DNA of 64,000 nucleotides from JAWHTC01 sp032586155 (GCF_032586155.1 NZ_JAWHTC010000002.1:496001-560000); one strand, 5' to 3'. Shown: positions 16,224 through 25,094, numbered from the stretch's first letter. Program-made: numbers and translations. Notes: generated from the sequence alone by a model not told the origin.

Positions 16224-17377
16224 CAGTTGTTCCCTCCGGCCTGGGGTTTGCGCAGCTCGTTGAGCGGCAGGTAAGGCACCACGCCCGAACCGCCCGACTT
16301 CTCATCGATGATGATCTTGTCGACCTGGCCCAGAACCTCTTCCATGGTTTCCAGGTAGAGGCGCTTGCGGGTCACTTCCGGGGCTTTCTGGTACTCGGCC
16401 AGAACCGCCTTGAAGCGGCTGGCTTCGCCTTCGGCCTCGTTCACGACCTGGGCGCGATAGCCCTCGGCCACTTCCAGCACCTGCGCGCTTTCACCACGCG
16501 CGGCGGCCAGAATCTGGTTGGCATAGGCGTCGGCCTGTTTTTCCAGCCGGTCGCGTTCCTGCTCGGCCGATTGCACCTTGAGGAAGGCGCCGATCACCTT
16601 GTCGGGCGGATCGGCCTTGTCAAAGTTGACCCGGACGATGTTCACACCCGCGCCGTAGCTGTCCAGTGTTGACTGGATCAGTTCCTGCAGACGTTCGGTG
16701 ATGCTGCCACGATCCCGGTTCAGGATCGGCGCCAGTTCGGACTGCGCAATGATCTCACGCATCGCCGATTCACTCACTGCACGGATCGTGGCGCGGTGAT
16801 CACGCAGATTGAACAGGAAATCCTTGGGGCTCTTGATGTTCCAAACCACCTGGAAGTCGATATCGACGATGTTCTCGTCCCCGGTCAACATCAGGCCGGT
16901 GTCACCATAGGTCTCACCGGTGCCGATATTCTCGGTCTGCTCTCGCGTGACCGGCAGAATTTCATAAGTCATCACCGGCCAAGGGGCAAAGTTCAGACCC
17001 GGATTGCCGGTGTCGGAATACTCACCCAGGAACAGCTCGATCGACTGTTCTTCCGGCTTCACTGTGTAAAAGCTGGCATAGGCCCACAAGGCCACCGCCG
17101 CCAGAACACCAAGCAGAACCGTGCCGCGTGTCAGGCCCGGGCCATTGCCGCCCTGACCACCGCCACCGCCGCCATTGCGACGCGCGCCGTCTCCGCCACG
17201 GCCACCCATGAGCACTTTCAGCTGCTCCTGGCCCTTTTTCATAAGCTCTTCGATTTCGGGGATCTGCGGCCCGTCATCGCCCGGACGGCGTCCACCGCCC
17301 CGGTTGTCGCGGTCGTCGTCACCGCCGCCGCCATTATTTCCGCCGCCGCCCCAAGGGCCGCCCGAATTTCCAGCCAT
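16223..17377 (-). CDS. hflK: HflK, SPFH-domain regulator of FtsH
   Basis: Partner of HflC. The N-terminal cytoplasmic part is unusually glycine- and asparagine-rich (GGPWGGGGNNGGGGDDD and GARRNGGGGGGQGGNGP), which is typical of HflK. One transmembrane helix (VLLGVLAAVALWAYASFYTV) precedes the SPFH domain and a coiled coil. The start is placed at 17377 (MAGNSGGPWGG) because of AGAGGA about 9 bases upstream; an in-frame GTG at 17410 is less likely. The gene begins 87 bp after gor on the same strand. Confidence 0.94.
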   Translation of the reverse strand: MAGNSGGPWGGGGNNGGGGDDDRDNRGGGRRPGDDGPQIPEIEELMKKGQEQLKVLMGGRGGDGARRNGGGGGGQGGNGPGLTRGTVLLGVLAAVALWAYASFYTVKPEEQSIELFLGEYSDTGNPGLNFAPWPVMTYEILPVTREQTENIGTGETYGDTGLMLTGDENIVDIDFQVVWNIKSPKDFLFNLRDHRATIRAVSESAMREIIAQSELAPILNRDRGSITERLQELIQSTLDSYGAGVNIVRVNFDKADPPDKVIGAFLKVQSAEQERDRLEKQADAYANQILAAARGESAQVLEVAEGYRAQVVNEAEGEASRFKAVLAEYQKAPEVTRKRLYLETMEEVLGQVDKIIIDEKSGGSGVVPYLPLNELRKPQAGGNN

Positions 17378-17463
17378 CCAAAGCCATCCTCTCTTTTCGT
17401 CCGGTGCCACACTACCTGTGCCTTTGGCCCCGAAAAATCAACCTTTCACACGCTTACGCGCAC

Positions 17464-18828
17464 CTATTCCACCACCCGCGTGGGGGTTTTCATCGTCACG
17501 ATCTCTTCGCTCATCGTCGGGTGTACCGCCACCGTGCGGTCGAAATCCTCCTTGGTGGCGCCCATCTTAATGGCAATGCCCGCCAATTGGATCATCTCGC
17601 CCGCGCCCGGTGCCACGATGTGACAGCCCAGAACCTTGCGCGTCGCGGCACAAACAATCAGCTTCATCAGCACCCGCGCCTCGCGGCCCGCAAACAGCGT
17701 CTGCATAGGCCGGAACGAGGTCGCGTAAACCTCAATCGGCCCATGATCACGCGCCTCTTCCTCGCTCAGCCCCACCGTGCCCATCTCGGGCTGGGTAAAG
17801 ATCGCGGTCGGGATCAATTCATGATCAGGCTTCGTCGGATTGCCTTTGAATACGGTTTCGACAAAGGCCATGCCCTCGCGGATCGCCACCGGGGTCAGGT
17901 TGACCCTGTCGGTCACATCGCCCACCGCATAGATGCTGGGCACATCGGTCTGGCCATAGTCATCGACCAGAACCTCGCCCTTGCGGCCGAGCTTCACGCC
18001 GACCTCTTCAAGGCCCATGTCCTCGGTATTGGGATGGCGGCCGGTGGCAAACATCACCACGTCGAAATCGCGCTTGTCGCCATTGGTGGCCTTCACATGG
18101 ATGCCGCTCCCGGTTTTCTCCATCTCGATCACGTTGGTGCCAAGATGCAGCTCGACCCCGTTCTGGATCATCTCTTCGCTGACCAGCCCGCGCGCTTCCT
18201 CGTCAAAGCCCCGCAGGATCTGCGCCCCGCGATAGTATTGCGTGGTTTCAACGCCCAGCCCGTTCATAATCCCGGCAAATTCGCAGGCGATATAGCCGCC
18301 GCCAACGATCAGGATCGACTTGGGCAACTTATCCAAGTGGAAAATGTCGTTCGAGGTAATCGCATGCTCCTCGCCCGGTGTGCCCGGCTTGATCGGACGC
18401 CCACCCATCGCCAGCAGGATATGCTTGGCTGTCTTGCGCTCGCCGGTTGCGAGTTCCACCGTATGCGCGTCGACCACCTTGGCGCGCGCATCAAACGTCT
18501 CGACCCCGCTACCCGCCAGCAACTTGCGGTAAATCCCTTCCAGCCGGTCCAGCTCGGCCTCAAGTGCACCGCGGAACCGCGGCCACTCGAAATCGCCCGC
18601 CTCTATGTTCCAACCATAGGCCTTGGCATCTTCCATCGCCGGCGCGTATTCGCTGGCGAACACCATCAGCTTCTTGGGAACGCAGCCCCGGATCACGCAG
18701 GTGCCACCATACCGGCTCTCCTCGGCCAGCGCGACCTTGGCGCCGGTCTCGCCCGCCGCAACGCGCGCCGCGCGCACACCGCCGGACCCGCCGCCTATTA
18801 CAAAGAGATCATAGTCAAAATTGCTCAT
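17464..18828 (-). CDS. gor: Glutathione-disulfide reductase
   Basis: NADPH-dependent flavoenzyme that keeps glutathione reduced. FAD motif GGGSGGVRAARVAA at the N-terminus, redox-active disulfide in GGTCVIRGCVPKKL (residues about 40-53), NADPH-binding GGGYIACEFAGIMNGLG, and the C-terminal dimer-interface HPTMSEEIV with the catalytic His. 454 residues. It follows rpiA on the same strand across a 156-bp gap that holds four consecutive palindromes. The Arg-rich NADPH pocket and CVPKKL favour Gor over lipoamide or trypanothione reductases. Confidence 0.93.
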   Translation of the reverse strand: MSNFDYDLFVIGGGSGGVRAARVAAGETGAKVALAEESRYGGTCVIRGCVPKKLMVFASEYAPAMEDAKAYGWNIEAGDFEWPRFRGALEAELDRLEGIYRKLLAGSGVETFDARAKVVDAHTVELATGERKTAKHILLAMGGRPIKPGTPGEEHAITSNDIFHLDKLPKSILIVGGGYIACEFAGIMNGLGVETTQYYRGAQILRGFDEEARGLVSEEMIQNGVELHLGTNVIEMEKTGSGIHVKATNGDKRDFDVVMFATGRHPNTEDMGLEEVGVKLGRKGEVLVDDYGQTDVPSIYAVGDVTDRVNLTPVAIREGMAFVETVFKGNPTKPDHELIPTAIFTQPEMGTVGLSEEEARDHGPIEVYATSFRPMQTLFAGREARVLMKLIVCAATRKVLGCHIVAPGAGEMIQLAGIAIKMGATKEDFDRTVAVHPTMSEEIVTMKTPTRVVE

Positions 18829-18886
18829 GGATCAGCTATCCCGTTTCAATCCTTCAGGCGGTATCCCACAATCGTGGCTGGGGTAA

Positions 18887-18978
18887 AAGCCGTTTCGAAA
18901 CGGCTTGCCCAAGCGGCTTCCAAGCCGCTTTTCAACGCATTTTCGAAAATGCGTTCCCAAGGCTTTTCGAAAAGCCTT
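18887..18978. repeat. Chain of four consecutive palindromes between rpiA and gor
   Basis: Four inverted repeats stand in a row: 18887-18906 (AAGCCGTTTC and its complement), 18911-18930 (AAGCGGCTT, CC, AAGCCGCTT), 18934-18955 (AACGCATTTTC and its complement) and 18959-18978 (AAGGCTTTTC and its complement). Three are perfect with a TTCGAA centre, and the second has a CC centre. Spacers are 3-4 bases (GCCC, TTC, CCC). The sequences differ between units, so they are not copies of one repeat. The array ends 6 bases before the rpiA stop codon. Confidence 0.9.
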
Positions 18979-18984
18979 GCTCAC

Positions 18985-19773
18985 TTACTCCATCAAGTCG
19001 GTAAAAAGATTGTCATCCTCGACAAAATCCAGCCGGTCTTCTTCCTGGGTACCTTCGTTGATGTCTCGCACCACAACGCGGCCATCACCGTGGCCGATCA
19101 CCACCCGGTCGCAAATGTCGATGAACAAACCATTTTCCACCACACCCGGCATCTGGTTCAGCACCATCGCCAATTGCCGTGCATGGCCGATCCGGTTCAG
19201 ATGCAGATCAACGATGTGATTGCCCTCGTCCGTCACATAGGGCACTGCCCCGTTCATCCTAAGCGAGGTTTGCCGCCCTAAGACGTCCATCGAGATCAGC
19301 GTCTCTTCGATTAACGCCTTCGTCGTCTGCCAGCCAAACGGGATCACCTCGACCGGAAGCGGGAACGCCCCCAGCGACTCGACCTCCTTGCTGGCATCGG
19401 TGATCACCACCATCTGGTCGCTCGCCGTCGCCACGATCTTTTCCTGCAGCAACGCGCCGCCACCGCCTTTGATCAGGTTGAGCTCGTGATCAAACTCGTC
19501 CGCGCCATCAATGGTCAGGTCCAGCCACTTGGCCTCATCCAGCGAGATCACCTCGATTCCCACATCCCGCGCCAATTCCGCCGTGCGGGTCGAGGTCGGC
19601 ACCCCGTGGATCTTCAACCCGTCCTCGCGCACCATCTCGCCCAGGCAGCGCACCAGCCACGCGGCGGTGCTTCCCGTGCCCAGCCCGACACGCATCCCGT
19701 CTTCAACCATCTCGGCGGCGCGTTTCGCGGCCACGAACTTGGCCTTGTCGATCGGTGAAAGTTCCCCGCTCAT
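18985..19773 (-). CDS. rpiA: Ribose-5-phosphate isomerase A
   Basis: Pentose-phosphate enzyme that interconverts ribose-5-phosphate and ribulose-5-phosphate. Diagnostic motifs: GLGTGSTAAWLV near residue 30, TIDGADEFDHELNLIKGGGGALLQEK around residues 85-110 (catalytic Asp/Glu and Lys), and PVEVIPFGWQTT. The chosen start at 19773 gives 262 residues, slightly longer than the 220-230 of E. coli RpiA because of the C-terminal DRVVIGHGDGRVVVRDINEG tail, which is common in this group. The upstream frame is open but unlike the family. Confidence 0.95.
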   Translation of the reverse strand: MSGELSPIDKAKFVAAKRAAEMVEDGMRVGLGTGSTAAWLVRCLGEMVREDGLKIHGVPTSTRTAELARDVGIEVISLDEAKWLDLTIDGADEFDHELNLIKGGGGALLQEKIVATASDQMVVITDASKEVESLGAFPLPVEVIPFGWQTTKALIEETLISMDVLGRQTSLRMNGAVPYVTDEGNHIVDLHLNRIGHARQLAMVLNQMPGVVENGLFIDICDRVVIGHGDGRVVVRDINEGTQEEDRLDFVEDDNLFTDLME

Positions 19774-19865
19774 TGGCAGCACTCCGTCATCAGTCCCCGA
19801 AGTTGTTATATGAGAGTTATCCTTCCCCGGCGAGAGGCAATTCCGTCGCGTTTTGGTATCGCACT

Positions 19866-20297
19866 CTACCCGCGCCGCATCCCGTCGATCACCCGCTGCA
19901 TCAACCCGACAAGCTGCGCTTGTTCCTCCACGGTCAACCCTGACAGGGCCGCGCGGTTCTGCGCCATTGCCGCCTGGGTCGCCTCTTCGCGCATCTCTTT
20001 CGACGCCTGGGTTAGCTCGACAATCCGGGCACGCCCGTCGTTCGGGCTGGCCCGCCGCGTGATCAGCCCGTCGCGTTCCATCCGCGACAGGGTATTGGCC
20101 ACCGTTGCCTGTTCCAGGTCCAGCCGGTCGACAAGGTCGCGCTGGGTCAACCCATCCTCGTCCCATAATTCCAGAAGGATCATGAATTGCGCCGGCGCGA
20201 TCCCAAGCGGGCTAATCCGCCGGGTCAACCCAGCCGCAAACAGCCGGGCCATGTGATTGGCCAGGTATCCGGCCGAATTGTTCTTGTTCCAGGTCAT
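19866..20297 (-). CDS. MarR-family transcriptional regulator
   Basis: Winged-helix repressor of the MarR family: ISPLGIAPAQFMILLELWDE then LTQRDLVDRLDLEQATVANT (recognition helix) and MERDGLITRRASPNDGRARI (wing). The start is placed at 20297 (MTWNKNNSAGYLANHM); an ATG at 20318 would overlap the operator palindrome and is possible. It is divergent from a small membrane protein, with two palindromic sites between them, the usual self-regulating arrangement. Ligand unknown. Confidence 0.85.
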   Translation of the reverse strand: MTWNKNNSAGYLANHMARLFAAGLTRRISPLGIAPAQFMILLELWDEDGLTQRDLVDRLDLEQATVANTLSRMERDGLITRRASPNDGRARIVELTQASKEMREEATQAAMAQNRAALSGLTVEEQAQLVGLMQRVIDGMRRG

Positions 20298-20316
20298 GGG
20301 GACAGAAAACACTTGC

Positions 20317-20355
20317 ATAGCATGCTATTCAAGAGCTAATTACATAGCACGCTAT
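20317..20355. promoter_or_regulatory. Twin palindromic operators, probable MarR sites
   Basis: ATAGCATGCTAT (20317-20328) is a perfect 12-bp palindrome and ATAGCACGCTAT (20344-20355) is the same site with one central mismatch, with starts 27 bp apart. They occupy the short intergenic region between the marR-type gene and the divergent membrane protein gene. Duplicate sites with this spacing are the expected footprint of a dimeric repressor controlling both promoters. Binding by the neighbouring MarR protein is inference. Confidence 0.65.
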
Positions 20356-20372
20356 TTAAATGGAGATTCGCC

Positions 20373-20840
20373 ATGAAACTGACCATCCACATCGCCACCG
20401 CCGCGCTTGCCATGCTCCTGATTGCCACGTTCTGGGTGTCCACCTTGGCGACCGAGCTTTTTGCCAGCCACCAAACCGTCGCCAGCGTCAAATGGCTCAT
20501 CGTCTACGGCATGGGCCTCTTGATCCCAAGCATCGCCACCGCCGGGGCAACCGGCAATTCGCTGGGTCGCGGTTGGCGGCTGCCCGCCGTCGCCCGCAAG
20601 AAACGCCGTATGGGCTTCATCGCCGCCAACGGTCTGCTGATCCTGCTGCCCAGCGCGGTCTTTCTTGCCTTTCGCGCAGGGGCCGGGCAGTTCGACACCC
20701 TGTTCTATACCGTTCAGGCGCTTGAACTAATTGCCGGGGCCACGAACTTCACCCTGATGGCGCTGAACATGCGCGATGGCCGCGCCATATCACGCCGCAA
20801 GCGGACACGCCCGTCCACACCGAAACCCCAAGTGGCCTGA
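20373..20840 (+). CDS. Small four-helix membrane protein under MarR control
   Basis: A 155-residue integral membrane protein with about four hydrophobic helices (IATAALAMLLIATFWVSTLA, WLIVYGMGLLIPSIATAGA, FIAANGLLILLPSAVFLAF and VQALELIAGATNFTLMALN) and a basic C-terminal tail. No known family is recognised with confidence. It is divergent from the MarR gene with the twin operator between them, so it is probably its target. SD GGAGA precedes the ATG. Confidence 0.7.
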   Translation: MKLTIHIATAALAMLLIATFWVSTLATELFASHQTVASVKWLIVYGMGLLIPSIATAGATGNSLGRGWRLPAVARKKRRMGFIAANGLLILLPSAVFLAFRAGAGQFDTLFYTVQALELIAGATNFTLMALNMRDGRAISRRKRTRPSTPKPQVA

Positions 20841-20960
20841 GCCGCGACAACCATCAAACTCAACAGGTGGCGCGCCCTTCCCCGGATGCGCCGCTAAAGT
20901 TTTGAAGTGAGAAAACAGCGCAGCCTGCCGATTTCTCCTTGCAGAGTCGGGATCAGTTGT

Positions 20961-20976
20961 GTTTCCGATAGGAAAC
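20961..20976. promoter_or_regulatory. Palindrome upstream of the GST gene
   Basis: GTTTCC-GATA-GGAAAC is a perfect inverted repeat located 28 bp before the GST start. It could be a regulator-binding site for the GST-sdaA unit; no regulator gene is adjacent and no consensus is recognised. Confidence 0.35.
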
Positions 20977-21003
20977 TTTCCATCATGAACCGAAACCACG
21001 ACC

Positions 21004-21708
21004 ATGCCATCGCCCTATCGCCTGCACTATGCCCCCGACAACGCCTCGCTGATCGTGCGACTGGCGCTGGAAGAGCTGGGCCTGTCCTATGAGACGGTGC
21101 TGGTCGACCGTGCGGCCGGGGCACAACACGCCGCGGACTACCTCAAGCTCAACCCAAACGGATTGATCCCGACGCTGGAAACCCCCGAAGGTCCGATCTT
21201 CGAAACCGGAGCGATCCTGCTATGGCTGGCCGACATTCACGGTGCGCTGGCCCCGGCACCGGACGGACCCGAGCGGGCTGGCTTCCTGAAATGGCTGTTC
21301 TTCACCTCGAACACCCTGCACACGGCAATGCGGATGCTGTTCTATGCCGACAAATACATCGGTCCCGACACGGCCCTGCAGCAGGCCCTGCGCCGCCAGA
21401 CCCAGGCCAACCTGAAAACCCATCTCGCCAAGCTCGACAACCTGGCAGGCCAGGCCCCGCCCTTCTTCAACTCCATCCCGGTCAGCGCGCTTGACCTCTA
21501 CATCCCCTGCCTGATGCGCTGGATGGCACTTTACCCGAAGGGTGACACCGACTGGTTCGACATCACCCGCACGCCGCATTTGCACGCTCTTGCGGCGCGT
21601 ATCGAACAGCGTGACAGCGTCAAACGGGCAATCTCGACCGAAGGCCTTGGCCTGACACCGTTCACCGCACCGCAGCACGCCAACCCGCCAGAAGGAAGCG
21701 CGACCTAA
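21004..21708 (+). CDS. Glutathione S-transferase family protein
   Basis: Cytosolic GST of 234 residues. The thioredoxin-fold N-terminal domain has YRLHYAPDNASLIVRLALEELGL, NPNGLIPTLETPEG and the glutathione-binding FETGAILLWLAD (E-T/S-x-A/I motif). The C-terminal all-helical domain follows (ALDLYIPCLMRWM). The catalytic position is a Ser/Asn in the PDNAS loop, common in bacterial GSTs. It ends 1 bp before sdaA and is probably co-transcribed with it. Substrate unknown. Confidence 0.85.
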   Translation: MPSPYRLHYAPDNASLIVRLALEELGLSYETVLVDRAAGAQHAADYLKLNPNGLIPTLETPEGPIFETGAILLWLADIHGALAPAPDGPERAGFLKWLFFTSNTLHTAMRMLFYADKYIGPDTALQQALRRQTQANLKTHLAKLDNLAGQAPPFFNSIPVSALDLYIPCLMRWMALYPKGDTDWFDITRTPHLHALAARIEQRDSVKRAISTEGLGLTPFTAPQHANPPEGSAT

Positions 21709-21709
21709 G

Positions 21710-23083
21710 ATGTTCCTCTCGGTATTTGACATGTTCAAGGTCGGCGTCGGCCCGTCCTCGTCCCACACGATGGGGCCAATGGTGGCTGCCGCACGGTTCC
21801 TCGACCTGATGCGCGCTTCGCCTTTCGAATTTGCCGGTCTGCGCGGCTCACTCCATGGTAGCCTCGCCTTCACCGGCGTCGGCCACGCAACCGATCGGGC
21901 CACAATCCTTGGCCTCGCGGGTTTTGAACCCGACAGCTATGATCACGACAAGGCCGAAGAGACGCTCGATGCGATCCGCGAAACCGGTCGCGTCACCCCG
22001 CCCGGCCTGCCCGAGTTGCGCTTCACCCCCAAGGACGACCTGATTTTCGACTACGGGCCGGCCCTGCCTGGCCACGCCAACGGCATGATCCTTATGGCGA
22101 CGGACGCTCAGGGTGACGTAATCCTTCAGGAAACCTATTACTCGATCGGCGGTGGCTTTGTCCTGACCGAACAGGAATTGGCCGATGGCAAAGACACCGA
22201 TGACGGCACCCCCGTGCCCTATCCGTTCAAATCCGCCGCCGAGATGCTGGAAATGGCCGAACACTCGGGCAAATCCATTGCCGAGATGAAGCGCGAAAAC
22301 GAAATCGCCCATGGCTGTCCGCAATCCTTTGCCTCCGGCACCGCCCGGCTCTGGGAGGTGATGAACGCCTGTATCGAACGCGGGCTTGCCACCGATGGCG
22401 AATTACCCGGCGGGCTGCAGGTCAAACGCCGCGCCAAGTCGATTCGCGATCAGCTCGAGGCCGAACGCGGCATGAACCTCAATGCCCCCCACACGATCAA
22501 CGACTGGATTTCCGCCTATGCCATGGCGGTGAACGAGGAAAACGCTGCCGGCGGGCAGGTCGTCACTGCCCCCACCAACGGCGCGGCTGGCGTCATGCCC
22601 GCCGTTCTACGCTATTGGCTTGATCATGTGCCCGGGGCCGTGCCTTCGAAGATCGAGGATTTCCTGTTGACCGCCGCCGCAATTGGCGGGCTGGTCAAGT
22701 TCAACGCCTCGATTTCCGGTGCCGAAGCGGGTTGCCAGGCCGAGGTCGGCTCGGCCTCTGCCATGGCGGCGGCCGGGCTTGCGGCCGTCATGGGGGGCAC
22801 CCCGGAACAGGTGGAAAACGCCGCCGAGATCGCGCTTGAGCACCATCTCGGCATGACCTGCGACCCGGTCAACGGGCTGGTCCAGGTACCTTGCATCGAA
22901 CGCAACGGGCTGGGCGCAATCAAGGCGGTGTCGGCGGCCTCGCTGGCGCTGCGTGGTGATGGCACACACCTTATTCCGCTCGATGCTTGCATCGAAACCA
23001 TGCGCCAGACCGGCGCAGACATGCACGAACACTACAAGGAAACGTCGCTGGGCGGTTTGGCGGTCAACGTCCCCAACTGCTAG
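21710..23083 (+). CDS. sdaA: Iron-sulfur L-serine ammonia-lyase
   Basis: Single-chain [4Fe-4S] L-serine dehydratase, converting L-serine to pyruvate and ammonia. Family motifs: VFDMFKVGVGPSSSHTMGPM at the start, the cluster cysteines in SGAEAGCQAEVGSASAM and GMTCDPVNGLVQVPCIERN, and GGLAVNVPNC at the C-terminus. At 457 residues it is the fused (alpha and beta) form. Immediately downstream of the GST gene (1-bp gap). Cluster and pathway are family knowledge. Confidence 0.95.
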   Translation: MFLSVFDMFKVGVGPSSSHTMGPMVAAARFLDLMRASPFEFAGLRGSLHGSLAFTGVGHATDRATILGLAGFEPDSYDHDKAEETLDAIRETGRVTPPGLPELRFTPKDDLIFDYGPALPGHANGMILMATDAQGDVILQETYYSIGGGFVLTEQELADGKDTDDGTPVPYPFKSAAEMLEMAEHSGKSIAEMKRENEIAHGCPQSFASGTARLWEVMNACIERGLATDGELPGGLQVKRRAKSIRDQLEAERGMNLNAPHTINDWISAYAMAVNEENAAGGQVVTAPTNGAAGVMPAVLRYWLDHVPGAVPSKIEDFLLTAAAIGGLVKFNASISGAEAGCQAEVGSASAMAAAGLAAVMGGTPEQVENAAEIALEHHLGMTCDPVNGLVQVPCIERNGLGAIKAVSAASLALRGDGTHLIPLDACIETMRQTGADMHEHYKETSLGGLAVNVPNC

Positions 23084-23369
23084 GACATGGCTTTCAGGAA
23101 ATGACGCCAATAGCTTACCCTTCCTTCGGCAGGAACGCGAAAGTTTGGGCTGCGAATTCGCGGGCCTACCCCTGCACCAACAGGGATTTTAGGAACAGAG
23201 ATTTTAGGGAATCGTTGTCCGCGAAAGCGGCCTTACCGGGAGCAACCTGATCGGAGCAGGTTTGTGACAAGTGGATTTGCGGGGTAAGCCGCAAGCGGTT
23301 AAAGACGCGGCACCATCACACCGCACTTATGCGTCCAAAGACAAGCAGAGCTGTATCTAAGATCTGGAC

Positions 23370-23942
23370 CTACGGAGCGACGGCACACCACATGCCATTG
23401 ACCTGCACCAGTGTAGGTTCGCCGCAATGAAACATGAAATAGGTCACGTTGGTGCTCAGCAGCCGGTCGATGTTGGGTCGGTTGCACAGGGTACCCGCTT
23501 TTACAGGCCGGGTCCTGGCCCCTTCCCGCTTGAAGGCCACGTTTTGCCCCGGTGACAGGGTCACCGCCTCGAAGGGCGCGTTCAGCCCCAATGCGCCGCG
23601 TTGGAACCGCACCGGGTTGGCATCCTGGAACCCGTTCAGGAAGCCTTCGTCCAGGTAAATCCGGTCCAGCCATTCTACCTTCATGTAGGCGCCCGAAATC
23701 GTCTTGACCGGGTCGCGCAGGCGCAAGGCCGCGATCGGCAGGTCGCCAAATGAGGTGGTCACTTTGGCCTTGCCGTCAAACCCGGGCAGATTCCATCGCA
23801 TCGCGTTTTTGGACGGATCCGTCGAACTGCGCCGCTTGCGCAGGGCAGGCGCCGCCGGCTTGGCCTCGGGCTGGGCCGCCGGTGTCGCCGCCTCCTCTTC
23901 GGCCATCGTTTTCATAACGGATGAAATGATGTCGTCAGTCAT
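23370..23942 (-). CDS. Degenerate Hint-domain protein
   Basis: The C-terminal two thirds follow the Hint_2 (Hedgehog/intein) pattern: LRLRDPVKTISG, MKVEWLDRIYLDEG, ANPVRFQRGALGLNAPFEAV, LSPGQNVAF, then NVTYFMFHCGEPTLVQVNG. The N-terminal catalytic Cys box of active Hint domains is missing; it is replaced by an Ala/Pro-rich stretch (residues 14-35, PAAQPEAKPAAPALRKRR). The start is taken at MTDDIISSVM (23942). So it is probably an autocatalytically dead Hint derivative, or a truncated one. A second Hint protein lies at 45631-46755. Confidence 0.65.
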   Translation of the reverse strand: MTDDIISSVMKTMAEEEAATPAAQPEAKPAAPALRKRRSSTDPSKNAMRWNLPGFDGKAKVTTSFGDLPIAALRLRDPVKTISGAYMKVEWLDRIYLDEGFLNGFQDANPVRFQRGALGLNAPFEAVTLSPGQNVAFKREGARTRPVKAGTLCNRPNIDRLLSTNVTYFMFHCGEPTLVQVNGMWCAVAP

Positions 23943-23979
23943 GCTCTGGTTTTGCCTCGTTACCGGGTCACACGTCATG

Positions 23980-24008
23980 CCGCACGCGGGCGCACACGTA
24001 GCGTGCGG
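23980..24008. other. Hairpin between the Hint gene and EamA transporter
   Basis: CCGCACGC (23980-23987) and GCGTGCGG (24001-24008) form an 8-bp stem with a 13-base loop, 38 bases upstream of the Hint gene start. No T-run follows. The rest of the 246-bp gap before the transporter has no recognised site. Confidence 0.4.
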
Positions 24009-24188
24009 GGCTCAATCGCCAAACTCACACAACTTTGTGGAGGCTTCGGGGACAAAACAAGGGCATTTTGTGATCGACCCGCTCCGGTTTGGCCGCAATT
24101 GCCAGCCTCAACCCCATGCGTCGCCCACAAACAAGACATGCCGCTTCCCGCGCTTTAAGCCGGATGAGCAAATCAGCAGGACCCCCAA

Positions 24189-25094
24189 ATGACCGACCGC
24201 ACCACCCTTGGCATCCTCTGCATGATTGCCTTTTCGCTTATTGCGCCGATCATGGATGCCTTTGCCAAGGCCACCCCGGCCGAGGTGCCGGTTTTACAGA
24301 TCCTCTCGGCCCGGTTCGGGGTACAGGCCCTGGTGCTTGTACCGTTGGCGATGCTTCTGGGCTTCCGGGTCATGCCGTCCCTGCGCGACGCCGGTCTGCA
24401 TTTCCTGCGCGCAGCGCTGATTCTGGGAGCTACGGGCTGTTTCTTCCTTGCGCTGCGCTCGATGCCGATTGCCAATGCCATCGCCATCTTCTTCGTCGAA
24501 CCCTTCATCCTGACCCTGATGGGTGGGTTTTTCCTGGGCGAGGCGATCGGCCCGCGCCGGATCATTGCCTGTATCGTTGGCTTCGGCGGCGCTCTGTTCG
24601 TGATCAAGCCTAGCTTTGCAGATCTCGGCCCGGTCGCCCTGCTGCCGCTTGTCACCGCCATGCTGTTTGCCTTCTACATGATCATGACCCGTTCGATGGC
24701 CGGCCGGGTCCACCCGATCCCGCTTCAGGCCCAGACCGCCAGCGCCGCACTTTTCCTTGTCATGCCGCTCCTGTGGCTTTTCGACGACACCGGCACGCCT
24801 GGGCTCGATCCGGTCTGGCCGACGCAATTCGCCCTTATGACGCTCGCCGGGGTCGGCATCGTCTCGACCATCTCGCACCTTTTCATCAGTTTTGCCCTGC
24901 GCTTTGCCCCTGCCGCCACCATCGCACCACTGCAATATCTCGAAATCGTCTCGGCCACAGTTTTGGGGTACTACGTGTTCAGCGACATTCCCGACGGACT
25001 CACAATCCTTGGCGCCTCGATCATTGTCGGCTCCGGCCTGTACGTTTTCGCCCGCGAGCGCGGCCTGGAACGGCGTCCGACCCCGGCCCCCTGA
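24189..25094 (+). CDS. EamA (DMT) transporter 1
   Basis: Inner-membrane drug/metabolite transporter family protein with two EamA repeats of five helices each (residues about 5-140 and 150-290). Typical signatures are TLGILCMIAFSLIAPIMDAF at the start and FAPAATIAPLQYLEIVSATV near the end of the second repeat. 301 residues, full length. It is followed by a second EamA gene on the same strand. The substrate cannot be told from sequence. Confidence 0.9.
   Translation: MTDRTTLGILCMIAFSLIAPIMDAFAKATPAEVPVLQILSARFGVQALVLVPLAMLLGFRVMPSLRDAGLHFLRAALILGATGCFFLALRSMPIANAIAIFFVEPFILTLMGGFFLGEAIGPRRIIACIVGFGGALFVIKPSFADLGPVALLPLVTAMLFAFYMIMTRSMAGRVHPIPLQAQTASAALFLVMPLLWLFDDTGTPGLDPVWPTQFALMTLAGVGIVSTISHLFISFALRFAPAATIAPLQYLEIVSATVLGYYVFSDIPDGLTILGASIIVGSGLYVFARERGLERRPTPAP

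Noticed and set aside
19810..20256. Open frames on the plus strand opposite rpiA and the MarR gene
   Set aside because: Shadow frames; no start with ribosome site and no motif, while the minus-strand genes are recognisable.
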